From assembly GCF_901875635.1 (NCBI RefSeq), contig NZ_CABFMN010000082.1, forward strand, positions 1-64,000: a stretch of DNA of 64,000 nt, read 5' to 3'. The DNA is from Xylophilus ampelinus (GTDB lineage Bacteria > Pseudomonadota > Gammaproteobacteria > Burkholderiales > Burkholderiaceae_C). How positions within the stretch are numbered: the stretch's first letter is position 1; every line of letters begins with the position of its first letter. The translations under genes were made by a program, and so were the position numbers. Under the pieces are notes generated by a model. It saw only the letters and a program-made list of their open reading frames with translations. It made no database searches and had not been told where the DNA came from. This document shows positions 29,836-40,073 of the stretch, piece by piece.

Positions 29836-31517
29836 GCGGCCTCCTTCAGCGGGTCGGCACCGAGCGTGACCACGCGGTGCATGCGCGCGGCGACGCGCGG
29901 GTCGTGCGTGGCGACGATGAGGGTGCGCCCGCGGGACAGCGCCAACAGGGCGTCGACCACGCGAGCAGCGGTTTCGACATCGAGGTGCGCGGTCGGCTCG
30001 TCGGCCAGAAGGAGCGCGGCATCCGGGTGCACCGCGAGGCGCGCAAGAGCCAGCCGCACCGCTTCCCCGCCGGACAGGCCGGCGCCGCCTTCGCCGAGCT
30101 GGGTCGCCGGACGGGCTTGCGCCACTGCGTCGAGCGCGGCGAAGCGCATCGCGTCCTCGACCCTTGCCGTCGACAGCGCCGGGCGGCCGAGCGCCACGTT
30201 GGCGGCGACCGAACCGGCGAACACGTGGGGGCGCTGGCCCATCCAGCCGATGCGCGCACGCAGGCCGGCGGCGCCGCCACTGTCGAGCACCTGATCGTCC
30301 AGGCGTATCTCGCCCGCCTCGGCTGTGGCCAGCCCGGCCAGCAGGGCCAGCAGGGCGGTCTTGCCGCTGCCGCTCGCGCCCATCAATGCGACGTGCTCGC
30401 CGGCATGCACGCTCAGGTCGAAGCCCTCGAAGACCGGCGCTTCGCCGGCGTGCGCGAAATGCAGGCCGCGCACTGCGACCGCGAGGGCGCCCGTGGAGCG
30501 CGCAGGCAGTGGTACCGCTTCGGCCTGTGCGTCGGGGAGCGGTTCACCTTGCGTGGCCAGGCGCTCGAGCGCGCCGATGGCGGCTTCGCCTGCGGCACGG
30601 TCGTGCCACACGGCGGCCAGGTCGCGCAGCGGCTCGAAGAAGGCCGGCGCGAGCAGCAGCACGAACAGGCCTTGGCCCAGGGTCAACGGCGCCCCCCAGG
30701 TGCCGAAGCCCAGGTGACCCAGCAGGTGGAAGCCGACGTATACCGCCACCATCGCCACGCCGAGCGCCGAGAACAGCTCGAGCACGGCGGAGGACAGGAA
30801 CGCAATGCGCAGCACGGCCATCGTACGCTGGCGCAGACCCTCTACCGCGTCACGCAGCCGCACTGCAGTCGCGTCCACCGCACCGAGCGCGCGCAGTGTC
30901 ACGACGCCACGCAAGCGGTCGAGGAGGAAGCCGTTCATCTGCCCCACGCGCACCATCTGTGCTTCGCTCGCGGCCTGCGCGCGCCAGCCGACGATCGCCA
31001 TGAAGAGCGGGATCAAGGGCGCGGCCACCAGCAGCACCAGCGCCGCGGCCCAGGAGAACCAGGCCACGGCGGACACGATCACGACGGGCATCACCGCCAC
31101 GCGCAGCCGCACCGGCTGGTAGCGCACGAGCCAGGGCAGCACCGCCTCGGCCTGCTCGGCGATCACGCTGGCCGCCGCGCCGGACGTGGGCCGGGCCCGG
31201 TCCACGGGCGAGCGCGATGCCAGGGCGGTGGTGGCCTGCGCACGCAACGCGGAGAGCTCAGCGCGCGCGCGGCCGAACACGCGGCGCAGGCCCCAGGCCT
31301 CGCCGGCCGCGCGCAGCAGGCCCAGCGCCAGCACGCCGGCCGCCGGCACCCACACCGCCGGCCATCCCCCGCCGTCGGCCAGCCGCTGGACCGCCCAGGC
31401 AATCAGCCCCGCCTGCGGCAGCCACAGGGCCACCGCCAGCAACTGCGCCACGCTGCCGGCGTCGGGCCGCCGGCGTGGCGCACTGCGTTGCGCTGGGAGG
31501 GAGGAGGCGTCGTGCAC
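29832..31517 (-). CDS. cydD: thiol exporter ABC subunit CydD
   Basis: A half-transporter of about 561 residues. The membrane domain covers about residues 20-340. The ATPase domain shows Walker A GASGSGKTALLAL, signature LSGGEAVRLALARL and Walker B LLLADEPTAHLD. It pairs with CydC. The start is uncertain. GTG 31517 is preferred because a GAAAGAA stretch precedes it and because the palindrome 31536-31551 would then lie upstream rather than in the coding part. ATG 31566 and a start near 31619 are open alternatives. It is the first gene of the cydDCABX run. Confidence 0.88.
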   Translation of the reverse strand: MHDASSLPAQRSAPRRRPDAGSVAQLLAVALWLPQAGLIAWAVQRLADGGGWPAVWVPAAGVLALGLLRAAGEAWGLRRVFGRARAELSALRAQATTALASRSPVDRARPTSGAAASVIAEQAEAVLPWLVRYQPVRLRVAVMPVVIVSAVAWFSWAAALVLLVAAPLIPLFMAIVGWRAQAASEAQMVRVGQMNGFLLDRLRGVVTLRALGAVDATAVRLRDAVEGLRQRTMAVLRIAFLSSAVLELFSALGVAMVAVYVGFHLLGHLGFGTWGAPLTLGQGLFVLLLAPAFFEPLRDLAAVWHDRAAGEAAIGALERLATQGEPLPDAQAEAVPLPARSTGALAVAVRGLHFAHAGEAPVFEGFDLSVHAGEHVALMGASGSGKTALLALLAGLATAEAGEIRLDDQVLDSGGAAGLRARIGWMGQRPHVFAGSVAANVALGRPALSTARVEDAMRFAALDAVAQARPATQLGEGGAGLSGGEAVRLALARLAVHPDAALLLADEPTAHLDVETAARVVDALLALSRGRTLIVATHDPRVAARMHRVVTLGADPLKEAA

Positions 31518-31535
31518 GCTGTTCTTTCGTGAATT

Positions 31536-31551
31536 TTCAGTAATTACTGAA
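31536..31551. promoter_or_regulatory. palindrome at the cydD start, possible operator
   Basis: TTCAGTAATTACTGAA is a perfect 16-bp inverted repeat. It lies within a direct repeat of TGAATTTTCA (31530-31539 and 31549-31558). The region is far more AT-rich than its surroundings. The 5-6-5 symmetry suits a dimeric regulator; no known FNR or CRP consensus is matched. It would sit about 20 bases upstream of GTG 31517. Confidence 0.55.
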
Positions 31552-31566
31552 TTTTCAACAATCATA

Positions 31567-31950
31567 CGCCGCAGCTTGACCCAGACCAAGCCTGCGCGGA
31601 ATGCTCCACCATTCCGCACCTATGCGCCAGTTCACATTCAGGGGTTTTCGACGCGACAGCGCAACACACGTGCGGAGGCCGCGGGCCCGCAGGTGTGATG
31701 GTTCGGCAAGGCGGTGCGCTGTCGATCACCGCCGCGACGTAGAGAGACGAGGCGCCCCTCGTCGCGCTCTCAACAGCGGCAGCGGTGCGCGCGGCGTCCA
31801 GTAATTTCTTTCAAGCCAAATCAGGCTGTAGCGCCCGCCCAGCTTGCGCGAGCAGCTATCGATTTCGTAGCAACAGCCCGGCACGCGCCGGGTGACGGGG
31901 CCGCCCCAGCCCCAGCCCCACCCGGACTCGGTCCGGGGGTGATGGCCAGC
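31567..31950. other. 384-bp gap with no convincing gene
   Basis: Both flanking genes are on the minus strand. Several short frames exist but none has a recognisable product or a ribosome binding site. The stretch holds the upstream part of the cyd promoter region at one end and a copy of repeat A at 31809-31873. Nothing else was recognised. Confidence 0.5.
31809..31873 (-). repeat. dispersed repeat A, copy 3
   Basis: Read on the minus strand: TTGCTACGAAATCGATAGC, TGCTCGCGC, GGGCGGGCGC, then GATTTGGCTTGAAA. The block order equals the other copies. It lies 84 bp before the position where the minus-strand flavoenzyme gene ends. Confidence 0.78.
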
Positions 31951-32913
31951 TCAAAGCGCCAGGCGTCGGCGCGCCGCGGCGTATTCGCGCTTGAGTTTTT
32001 CGATGTACGTGGCCGCGGTGGCCACTTCGGTGATGGCGCCGATGCCCTGCCCCGAGCCCCAGATGTCCTTCCACGCCTTGGCCTTGCTGCCGTCGCCGGT
32101 GGCGAAGTTCATGGTCTTGAGGTCGCCCTGCGGCAGGTTCGTCGGGTCCATGCCGGCGGCGACGATGCTGGGCGCCAGGTAGTTGCCGTGCACGCCGGTG
32201 AAGAGGTTCGAGTACACGATGTCGTCGGAGCTGCCGTCGACGATCGCCTGCTTGTAGGCCTCGCTGGCACGCGCTTCCTCGGTGGCGATGAAGGCGGTGC
32301 CGATGTATGCGAAGTCGGCGCCCATGGCCTGCGCCGCGAGCACCGCGTCGCCGGTGGAGATCGAGCCCGACAACGCCAGCGGCCCGTCGAACCACTGGCG
32401 GATTTCCTGCACCAGCGCGAAGGGGCTCTTGGTGCCCGCGTGGCCGCCTGCACCGGCGGCAACGGCGATCAGGCCGTCGGCGCCCTTCTCGATCGCCTTC
32501 TTCGCGAACTTGTTGTCGATGATGTCGTGCAGCGTCACGCCGCCGTAGCTGTGCACCGCGTCGTTGACGTCGGTGCGCGCACCCAGCGAGGTGATGACGA
32601 TCGGCACCTTGTACTTCACGACCATCTCCATGTCGTGCTCGAGCCGGTCGTTGCTCTTGTGCACGATCTGGTTGATGGCGAAGGGCGCGGCAGGCGCGTC
32701 GGGGTGCGCCTTGTTGTGGGCGGCCAGTTCCTCGGTGATCTCGGAGAGCCAGTCTTCGAGCTGCGCCGCGGGCCGCGCGTTCAGCGCGGGCATCGAACCG
32801 ACCACGCCGGCCTTGCACTGCGCAACGACGAGCTTCGGGTTGCTGATGATGAACAGCGGGGAGCCGATGATGGGCAGCGGCAGATTCGCGAGGGCACCGG
32901 GGAGCTTGGACAT
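31951..32913 (-). CDS. nitronate monooxygenase-like flavoenzyme
   Basis: A 320-residue TIM-barrel FMN enzyme of the NMO/2-nitropropane dioxygenase and FabK family. It has PIIGSPLFIISNPKLVVAQ at the start, VAAGAGGHAGTKSPFAL (the conserved GGHxG segment with the catalytic His) and IGTAFIATEEA (FMN phosphate region). Usual family length is 310-360. ATG 32913 has only a weak ribosome binding site. Which substrate is used (nitronate or an enoyl thioester) cannot be decided here; the neighbouring acyl-CoA dehydrogenase gives a mild hint to lipid metabolism. Confidence 0.85.
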   Translation of the reverse strand: MSKLPGALANLPLPIIGSPLFIISNPKLVVAQCKAGVVGSMPALNARPAAQLEDWLSEITEELAAHNKAHPDAPAAPFAINQIVHKSNDRLEHDMEMVVKYKVPIVITSLGARTDVNDAVHSYGGVTLHDIIDNKFAKKAIEKGADGLIAVAAGAGGHAGTKSPFALVQEIRQWFDGPLALSGSISTGDAVLAAQAMGADFAYIGTAFIATEEARASEAYKQAIVDGSSDDIVYSNLFTGVHGNYLAPSIVAAGMDPTNLPQGDLKTMNFATGDGSKAKAWKDIWGSGQGIGAITEVATAATYIEKLKREYAAARRRLAL

Positions 32914-32954
32914 GTCTTGGTCGTTCAAGGGTTGCGGAATTCGGGAGCGGACCT

Positions 32955-33062
32955 CCGTACGCGAAGGGCGCAAAGATTTCGCGAAAGGCGCAAAAGAACA
33001 TCCCGAAAAATTTGGAATTCCTTTCGCGTCCTTCGCGTGACCTTCGCGCCCTTCGCGTACGG
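32955..33062. repeat. long inverted repeat between two genes
   Basis: The outer arms CCGTACGCGAAGGGCG (32955-32970) and its complement (33047-33062) match perfectly over 16 bp. The arms extend imperfectly to about 42 bp through further GCGAAGG-type units. The centre is AT-rich. It lies between the acyl-CoA dehydrogenase and flavoenzyme genes and would form a long hairpin in their transcript. Confidence 0.8.
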
Positions 33063-33072
33063 ATGTTCGATT

Positions 33073-34863
33073 TCAGAAGGCTTCGAGCGCCAGCGCCGTC
33101 ACGCTCTCGGCACCCTCGACGATGCTGTCGCGCAGGCCGGGCGCCTTGGCCAGGATGTGGTCGGCGTAGAAGCGCGCGGTGGTGACCTTGGCGTTCATGA
33201 AGGCGGCGTCTTCGCCCTTTCCGGCCAAGGCCTGCGCCACCAGCAGCGAGCGGGCCAGCTGCCAGCCGGCGACCAGGTTGCCGGCCAGCATCAGGTAAGG
33301 CACGCTGCCTGCGAAGACGGCGTTGGGCGAGGCCTTGGTCTGGCCAGCCACGAAGCCGACCACGTCGAGGAAGGCCTCGCGCGCCGCCTTCAGGCGCTTC
33401 TGCACCGCCTGCGCATCGGCGCTGCCGCTGGCCGCGAGTTCCGCTTCGGTCGTCTCGATCTGCGCGGCGATGGCCTTGGCCGTCTGGCCGCCGTCACGGG
33501 CGGTCTTGCGCCCCACGAGGTCGTTGGCCTGGATGGCGGTCGTGCCTTCGTAGATGGTCAGGATCTTGGCGTCGCGGTAGTACTGCGCCGCGCCGGTCTC
33601 CTCGATGAAGCCCATGCCGCCGTGCACCTGCACGCCCAGCGAGGTGACTTCCAGGCTCATCTCGGTGCTGTAGCCCTTCACCAGCGGCACGAGGAATTCG
33701 TAGAAGGCCTGGTTCTGCGCACGTGCTTGCGCATCCGGATGGTGGTGCGCGGCGTCGTACGCCGCGGCGGCCACGCTGGCCATGGCCCGACAACCTTCGG
33801 TGTAGGCACGCATGGTCATGAGCATGCGCTTGACGTCGGGGTGGTGGATGATCGGCGCGCTCTTGTTCATGGAGCCGTCGACGGGGCGGCTCTGAACGCG
33901 CTCCCGCGCATAGGCGACGGCATGCTGGTACGCGCGCTCGGCCACGGCGATGCCCTGCACGCCCACGGCGTAGCGCGCGGCGTTCATCATGATGAACATG
34001 TACTCGAGGCCGCGGTTCTCCTCGCCGACGAGGTAACCGATGGCACCCCGATGGTCGCCGTACTGCAGAACGGCGGTGGGGCTGGCCTTGATGCCCAGCT
34101 TGTGCTCGATGCTCACGCAGTGCACGTCGTTGCGCGCGCCGAGCGAGCCGTCCTGGTTCACCATGAACTTGGGCACGACGAAGAGGCTGATGCCCTTCAC
34201 GCCCTCGGGCGCACCCACCACGCGCGCGAGCACCAGGTGCACGATGTTCTCCACCATGTCGTGCTCGCCGTAGGTGATGAAGATCTTCGTGCCGAAGATC
34301 TTGTACGTGCCGTCGGGCAGGGGCTCGGCGCGGGTGCGCACCAGGGCCAGGTCGCTGCCGGCCTGCGGCTCGGTGAGGTTCATGGTGCCGGTCCACTCGC
34401 CGCCCACCAGCTTCTCGAGGTAGGTGGCCTTGAGTTCGTCCGAGCCGGCGGTGAGCAGCGCCTCGATGGCGCCGTCGGTCAGCAGCGGGCACAGCGCGAA
34501 GCTGAGGTTGGCGCTGTTGAGCATCTCGCCGCAGGCCGCGCCGATGGTCTTGGGCAGGCCCTGGCCACCGAAGTCGGCCGGATGCTGCAGGCCCTGCCAG
34601 CCGCCCGAGGCGTACTGCGCGAAGGCATCCCTGAAGCCCGGCGTGGTGGTGACGGCGCCGTCCTTGAACGACGAGGGCTCGCGGTCGCCCGCCACGTTCA
34701 GCGGCGCCACCACGTCCTGCGTGAACTTCGCGCATTCCTCCAGCACGGCCTGGGCCGTCTCGAGGCCGGCGTCCTCGAAGCCCGGCAGCTTGGCGATCTC
34801 GTCGATGCGGGCCAGGTGTTCGATGTCGAACAGCATGTCCTTCAGGGGGGCGGTGTAGCTCAT
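33073..34863 (-). CDS. acyl-CoA dehydrogenase (long, DmdC/FadE-like)
   Basis: A 596-residue FAD enzyme, longer than the usual 380-residue acyl-CoA dehydrogenases. It has an N-terminal extension, the core with MNLTEPQAGSDLALVRT and IFITYGEHD, the helix block VHGGMGFIEETGAAQYYRDAK and IYEGTTAIQANDLVGRK carrying the catalytic Glu, then a C-terminal domain typical of the DmdC group. It oxidises an acyl-CoA and passes electrons to ETF, whose genes lie just upstream. ATG 34863 follows AAGGAGACACC. An intrinsic-type terminator lies 29 bases upstream. Confidence 0.92.
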   Translation of the reverse strand: MSYTAPLKDMLFDIEHLARIDEIAKLPGFEDAGLETAQAVLEECAKFTQDVVAPLNVAGDREPSSFKDGAVTTTPGFRDAFAQYASGGWQGLQHPADFGGQGLPKTIGAACGEMLNSANLSFALCPLLTDGAIEALLTAGSDELKATYLEKLVGGEWTGTMNLTEPQAGSDLALVRTRAEPLPDGTYKIFGTKIFITYGEHDMVENIVHLVLARVVGAPEGVKGISLFVVPKFMVNQDGSLGARNDVHCVSIEHKLGIKASPTAVLQYGDHRGAIGYLVGEENRGLEYMFIMMNAARYAVGVQGIAVAERAYQHAVAYARERVQSRPVDGSMNKSAPIIHHPDVKRMLMTMRAYTEGCRAMASVAAAAYDAAHHHPDAQARAQNQAFYEFLVPLVKGYSTEMSLEVTSLGVQVHGGMGFIEETGAAQYYRDAKILTIYEGTTAIQANDLVGRKTARDGGQTAKAIAAQIETTEAELAASGSADAQAVQKRLKAAREAFLDVVGFVAGQTKASPNAVFAGSVPYLMLAGNLVAGWQLARSLLVAQALAGKGEDAAFMNAKVTTARFYADHILAKAPGLRDSIVEGAESVTALALEAF

Positions 34864-34891
34864 GGTGTCTCCTTGCGTCCGTGGAATGGAC

Positions 34892-34918
34892 AAAAAAAGG
34901 GCATCGCGAACGATGCCC
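34892..34918 (-). terminator. intrinsic terminator after etfA
   Basis: On the minus strand GGGCATCG, loop TTCG, CGATGCCC is followed directly by seven T residues. This is a standard rho-independent terminator. It lies between the etfA stop and the acyl-CoA dehydrogenase start, 29 bases before that ATG. Confidence 0.9.
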
Positions 34919-34948
34919 CTTCGATGGCGGATCGGTGGCGGAACGGCC

Positions 34949-35881
34949 TCAGAGGGCCTTCACCAGTTCCGGCACGGCCGTGAACAGGTCCGCCTCGAGG
35001 CCGTAGTCGGCCACGCTGAAGATCGGCGCCTCGGGGTCCTTGTTGATCGCCACGATCACCTTGGAGTCCTTCATCCCGGCCAGATGCTGGATCGCGCCCG
35101 AGATGCCGGCGGCGATGTACAGCTGCGGCGCCACGATCTTGCCGGTCTGGCCCACCTGCCAGTCGTTGGGGGCGTAGCCCGCATCGACGGCGGCGCGGCT
35201 CGCGCCCAGCGCGGCGCCCAGCTTGTCGGCCAGGGGCGTCATCACCTCGTTGAACTTCTCCGAGCTGCCCAGCGCGCGGCCGCCGGAGACGATGATCTTG
35301 GCGGCCGTCAGTTCGGGGCGGTCGCTCTTGGTCACCTCGCGCCCCACGAAGCTGCTCTTGCCGCTGTCGGCCACGGCATCGACCGTCTCGACCGTGGCGC
35401 TGCCACCGGTGGCGGCCGCGGCATCGAAGCCGGTGGTGCGCACGGTGATCACTTTGGTGGCGTCGCTGCTCTGCACGGTGGCGATGGCGTTGCCGGCATA
35501 GATCGGGCGCTCGAAGGTGTCAGGGCTGTCGACCTTGGTGATGTCCGAAATCTGGGCCACGTCGAGCTTGGCAGCCACGCGCGGCGCCACGTTCTTGCCC
35601 GCGGCCGTGGCCGGGAACAGGATGTGGCTGTAGTTCGAGGCGATCGCCAGCACCTGGGCGGCGACGTTCTCGGCCAGGCCTTCGGTCAGGCTGGCGCCAT
35701 CGGCCACGATGACCTTGGCGACGCCGGCGATCTGAGCGGCGGCCTTGCCGGCTTCGGCGGCATTGGCGCCGGCTACCAGCACGTGCACGTCGCCGCCGCA
35801 TGCGATGGCGGCGGTGACGGTGTTCAAGGTGGCGGGCTTGACGGTGGCGTGGTCGTGTTCGGCAATAACGAGTGCGGTCAT
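34949..35881 (-). CDS. etfA: electron transfer flavoprotein subunit alpha
   Basis: A 310-residue ETF subunit that carries the redox-active FAD and delivers electrons from acyl-CoA dehydrogenases to ETF-quinone oxidoreductase. FAD-binding blocks are [36 protein letters not shown] and [17 protein letters not shown], followed by [17 protein letters not shown], a PROSITE-type alpha-ETF signature. Start ATG 35881, 14 bp after etfB. Confidence 0.97.
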   Translation of the reverse strand: MTALVIAEHDHATVKPATLNTVTAAIACGGDVHVLVAGANAAEAGKAAAQIAGVAKVIVADGASLTEGLAENVAAQVLAIASNYSHILFPATAAGKNVAPRVAAKLDVAQISDITKVDSPDTFERPIYAGNAIATVQSSDATKVITVRTTGFDAAAATGGSATVETVDAVADSGKSSFVGREVTKSDRPELTAAKIIVSGGRALGSSEKFNEVMTPLADKLGAALGASRAAVDAGYAPNDWQVGQTGKIVAPQLYIAAGISGAIQHLAGMKDSKVIVAINKDPEAPIFSVADYGLEADLFTAVPELVKAL

Positions 35882-35895
35882 GGTCTCAAAACTCC

Positions 35896-36645
35896 TCAGA
35901 TCACCTTGGCTTCGTTCTTCAGCTTGTCGACCAGGGCGGCCACGTCGGCCACCTTGACGCCGGCGCCGCGCTTGGGCGGTTCGGCAACCTTGAGGGTCTT
36001 CAGGCGCGGCTTGACATCCACGCCCAGGTCCTCGGGCTTGAGGGTGTCGAGCTGCTTCTTCTTGGCCTTCATGATGTTGGGCAGCGTGACGTAGCGCGGC
36101 TCGTTCAGGCGCAGGTCGGTGGTGATGACCGCCGGCAGGCTCAGCGAGAGGGTCTCGAGGCCGCCATCGACTTCACGCGTGACGCTGACCTTCTCGCCGG
36201 CGACTTCGACCTTGGAGGCGAAGGTGGCCTGGGGCAGCTCGGCCAGCGCGGCGAGCATCTGGCCAGTCTGGTTGGCGTCGTCGTCGATGGCCTGCTTGCC
36301 CAGGATGACCAGGCCGGGCTGTTCCTTGTCGACCAGGGCCTTGAGCAGCTTGGCCACGGCCAGCGGCTGGAGTTCTTCGGTCGTCTCGACCAGGATGCCG
36401 CGGTCGGCGCCGATGGCCATCGCCGTGCGCAGGGTTTCCTGGCACTTGGCATCGCCGCAGCTGACGGCGATGACCTCGGTGACCACGCCCTTTTCCTTCA
36501 GGCGCACCGCCTCTTCCACGGCGATCTCGTCGAAGGGGTTCATGCTCATCTTCACGTTGGCGATGTCCACGCCCGATTGATCGGACTTGACGCGAACCTT
36601 GACGTTGTAGTCGACGACCCGTTTGACGGGGACCAGAACTTTCAT
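35896..36645 (-). CDS. etfB: electron transfer flavoprotein subunit beta
   Basis: A 249-residue ETF subunit that binds AMP. It begins [20 protein letters not shown], has [36 protein letters not shown] and the beta-ETF signature around [25 protein letters not shown] lies eight bases before ATG 36645; the frame to 36705 is not used. It is the first gene of etfBA. Confidence 0.97.
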   Translation of the reverse strand: MKVLVPVKRVVDYNVKVRVKSDQSGVDIANVKMSMNPFDEIAVEEAVRLKEKGVVTEVIAVSCGDAKCQETLRTAMAIGADRGILVETTEELQPLAVAKLLKALVDKEQPGLVILGKQAIDDDANQTGQMLAALAELPQATFASKVEVAGEKVSVTREVDGGLETLSLSLPAVITTDLRLNEPRYVTLPNIMKAKKKQLDTLKPEDLGVDVKPRLKTLKVAEPPKRGAGVKVADVAALVDKLKNEAKVI

Positions 36646-36771
36646 TGGTTGGACTCCATGGATTTGCGAAAACGGCGGCCGCGGGGCGCTCGGGCCGGGC
36701 AACAAATCATTCTAGGGTGACGCTTCGGGGCAGGCTGTCCATTTCAATCACGGCACCGCCTGCAGGCAGTC

Positions 36772-36795
36772 AAAAAAGAACGATCGTGCTTTTTT
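36772..36795. terminator. A/T-flanked hairpin after mscS
   Basis: AAAAAAG and CTTTTTT flank an ACGATCGT core, giving a near-perfect palindrome five bases downstream of the MscS stop. The symmetric A and T runs fit a bidirectional weak terminator separating mscS from etfB. The rest of the gap to 36645 holds a TAGAAT that may be part of the etfB promoter. Confidence 0.45.
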
Positions 36796-36799
36796 AAGA

Positions 36800-38089
36800 T
36801 TATAGGGCAGTGCCCTGCCCTGCCACCGATGGCCGACCTTCGGGCAGGGATTCGACGCGCACGACGCGCTGCGGATAGGGAATGTCGATGTTCGCGGCGC
36901 GCAGCCCTTCGAGGATCGCGATGTTGATCGCCGAGCGCAGGTTGTCCTTGCCTTTGTCGGGATCGCGCACCCAGAAGTGCAGCGTGAACTCCAGCCCGTC
37001 GGGCGCGAAGTTGGTGAGGAAGGCCACCGGCGCCGGCTCACCCATCACGCGCGGCTGCGCCTTCGCCGCCGCGCAGAGGATGGACTGCACCTGGCCCACG
37101 TCGCTGTCGTAGCCCACCACGATGCTGGTCGTGATGTTGAACTTGAGGTCGGCCAGCGAGAGGTTCTCGACCCGGCTCGTGATGATCGACTCGTTCGGCA
37201 CGATCGCCTGCCGTCCGTTGCCGGCACGGATGAGCGTGTAGCGCGTCTTGATGTCGGTGATGCGGCCCTCGAAGGTGTCGATCTTGACGTTGTCGCCAAT
37301 GCGGATCGAGCGTTCGAGCAGGATGACGAAGCCGCTCACGTAGTTGGCCGCGAGCTTCTGCAGGCCGAAGCCCAAGCCGACCCCGAGCGCGCCGCCGAGC
37401 ACCGACAGCGCCGTGAGGTCCACCCCCACCGCCGATAGCGCGAACAGCAGGCCGATGAGCAGCAGGAAGGCGCGCACCGCGTTCGATGCCACCTTGCGCA
37501 TCGACAGGTCCGCCACCGCCTCGCTGAGGATGCGCTTTTCGATCGTGGCCGCGATCCACAGCGCGATCACCAGCACCACCGCGGCCGACAACGTGCCTTC
37601 GAAGACCGTGCGCACACTCACCCGCGTCTTGCCGAAGCCCAGCGTGATCTCGTCCAGTTCGGCCAGCACCGGCGGCAGCAGGCCGACGATCCAGAGCACC
37701 GCACCGATCCAGGCCAACCAGGAGATGGTGCGCTCGAGCAAGCGCACCAGCGCCGAAGTGGGGAAGACCGCACGCAGCACCCGCGCGAACAGCCGGATCG
37801 CCACCAGCGCGACGAACACCGACACCGCGATGCGCAGCACCAGCACGGGCTGGAAGCTCAGCACCCCGCGGCGCGCCAGGTCGGTCAGCACGAGCGCCAG
37901 CAGCGGGAACAGCAGGCCGTCGAAGGTGCGCTCGCCGAACCAGACCGAGTCCCTGGGCTGGTCGCGGCCGAACCAGCGGCTGACGCCCCAGGCCGCCGCC
38001 ACGCAGGCCACCAGCACGGCGATCTCGATCCAGAAGCTGCGCGCGTCGATCTGCTGCAGGCGCAGCAGAAAACCGTTCCAGTCCATCAT
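36800..38089 (-). CDS. MscS family mechanosensitive channel
   Basis: A 429-residue inner-membrane channel protein. Five or more hydrophobic segments precede the pore region VLGGALGVGLGFGLQKLAANYVSGFVILLERSIRIGD (cited by its blocks GALGVGLGFGLQKLAANY and LLERSIRIGD), the MscS beta domain start, then NSIITSRVEN-like VPNESIITSRVEN. It opens under membrane tension to release solutes. Longer than E. coli MscS (286) because of extra N-terminal helices. Two ATGs in tandem (38089, 38086) compete; GAAGGG favours the second. Confidence 0.92.
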   Translation of the reverse strand: MMDWNGFLLRLQQIDARSFWIEIAVLVACVAAAWGVSRWFGRDQPRDSVWFGERTFDGLLFPLLALVLTDLARRGVLSFQPVLVLRIAVSVFVALVAIRLFARVLRAVFPTSALVRLLERTISWLAWIGAVLWIVGLLPPVLAELDEITLGFGKTRVSVRTVFEGTLSAAVVLVIALWIAATIEKRILSEAVADLSMRKVASNAVRAFLLLIGLLFALSAVGVDLTALSVLGGALGVGLGFGLQKLAANYVSGFVILLERSIRIGDNVKIDTFEGRITDIKTRYTLIRAGNGRQAIVPNESIITSRVENLSLADLKFNITTSIVVGYDSDVGQVQSILCAAAKAQPRVMGEPAPVAFLTNFAPDGLEFTLHFWVRDPDKGKDNLRSAINIAILEGLRAANIDIPYPQRVVRVESLPEGRPSVAGQGTAL

Positions 38090-38110
38090 CCCTTCAGCCG
38101 GCCCGCTCGG

Positions 38111-39067
38111 TCACAGGTCGGCCAGCACGCGCACATGCGCCTCCACGCTGCGGGCCAGGGCGTCGAGGTGGTAGCCCCCTTCGAGCAGGGACACGATGCG
38201 GCCCTTGGCATGGCGGTTGGCCACGTCGCGGATGCGGCTGGTAATCCAGGTGAAGTCGTTCTCGTTCAGGCCCAACTGGCCGAGCTCGTCCTCGCGATGG
38301 GCGTCGAAGCCGGCGCTGACGAAGAGCATCTGCGGCTTGAATTCCTCCAGGCGCGGCATCCAGATGCACTCGATCATCTCGCGCACGTCCATGCCTTTGG
38401 TGTACGCCGGGATGGGCACGTTCACCATGTTGCCGGCGGGGTGCTCGGTGCCGCTGAAGGGGTAGAAGGGGTGCTGAAAGATGCCGACCATCAGCACGCG
38501 CGGGTCGTTCGAGAGGATGTTCTCGGTGCCGTTGCCGTGGTGCACGTCGAAGTCGACCACCGCCACGCGCGACAGGCCGTGCTGCTCCAGCGCATGCCGG
38601 GCCGCGATCGCCACGTTGTTCAGGAAGCAGAAGCCCATCGCCTGCTCGCGGCAGGCATGGTGGCCGGGCGGACGCACGGCGCAGAAGGCGTTGGCGAGTT
38701 CGCCACGCATCACCGCGTCGGTCGCCGCGATGGCCGCGCCGGCCGCGCGCCGCGCCGCCAGCAGCGTGCCGCGGGACAGCGACGTGTCGGGGTCGAGCTG
38801 TGCGTAGGCCGGGCCGCCGACGGACTCGTCCGCCACCAGACGCTGGTTCAGCGATTCGAGGTGTTCGAGGTGATCGGCCGTGTGAGCACGTGTGATCTGC
38901 GCCAGGCTGGCCAGCGGGATGTCGTCGTGCCGCTCGAGCGCGTCGGCCACGCCGGTGAGAAGCAACCGGTCCTCGATGGCATCGAGCCGCTCCGGGCATT
39001 CCGGATGCCCCCGGCCCATCTCGTGCTTCCAGAAATCGCGATGGATGTAGTAACCGGTGGGTGCCAT
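38111..39067 (-). CDS. histone deacetylase family protein (class II-like)
   Basis: A 318-residue zinc-dependent deacetylase-fold enzyme of the HDAC/AcuC/APAH family. It shows HPECPERLDAI, then RPPGHHACREQAMGFCFLNN, the two-His charge relay, and VVDFDVHHGNGTENI with the zinc Asp and His, and a later SAGFDAHREDELG. Bacterial members act on acetylpolyamines or acetyl-lysine; the substrate here is unknown. ATG 39067 fits the domain start; ATG 39085 with GAGG upstream is possible. It is divergent from moxR. Confidence 0.88.
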   Translation of the reverse strand: MAPTGYYIHRDFWKHEMGRGHPECPERLDAIEDRLLLTGVADALERHDDIPLASLAQITRAHTADHLEHLESLNQRLVADESVGGPAYAQLDPDTSLSRGTLLAARRAAGAAIAATDAVMRGELANAFCAVRPPGHHACREQAMGFCFLNNVAIAARHALEQHGLSRVAVVDFDVHHGNGTENILSNDPRVLMVGIFQHPFYPFSGTEHPAGNMVNVPIPAYTKGMDVREMIECIWMPRLEEFKPQMLFVSAGFDAHREDELGQLGLNENDFTWITSRIRDVANRHAKGRIVSLLEGGYHLDALARSVEAHVRVLADL

Positions 39068-39132
39068 GTCTCGGAGGCGGTGCATGACCTCACTGGGCAC
39101 GGGGGCCGCAGGCCATGCGGTATCGTTTGCAT

Positions 39133-40065
<933 letters not shown>

Positions 40066-40073
40066 GCGCGCTC

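Noticed and set aside
31518..31619. N-terminal extension of CydD up to 31619
   Set aside because: It would translate the palindrome region into an Asn/Ser-rich leader not expected in CydD. Kept as an alternative only.
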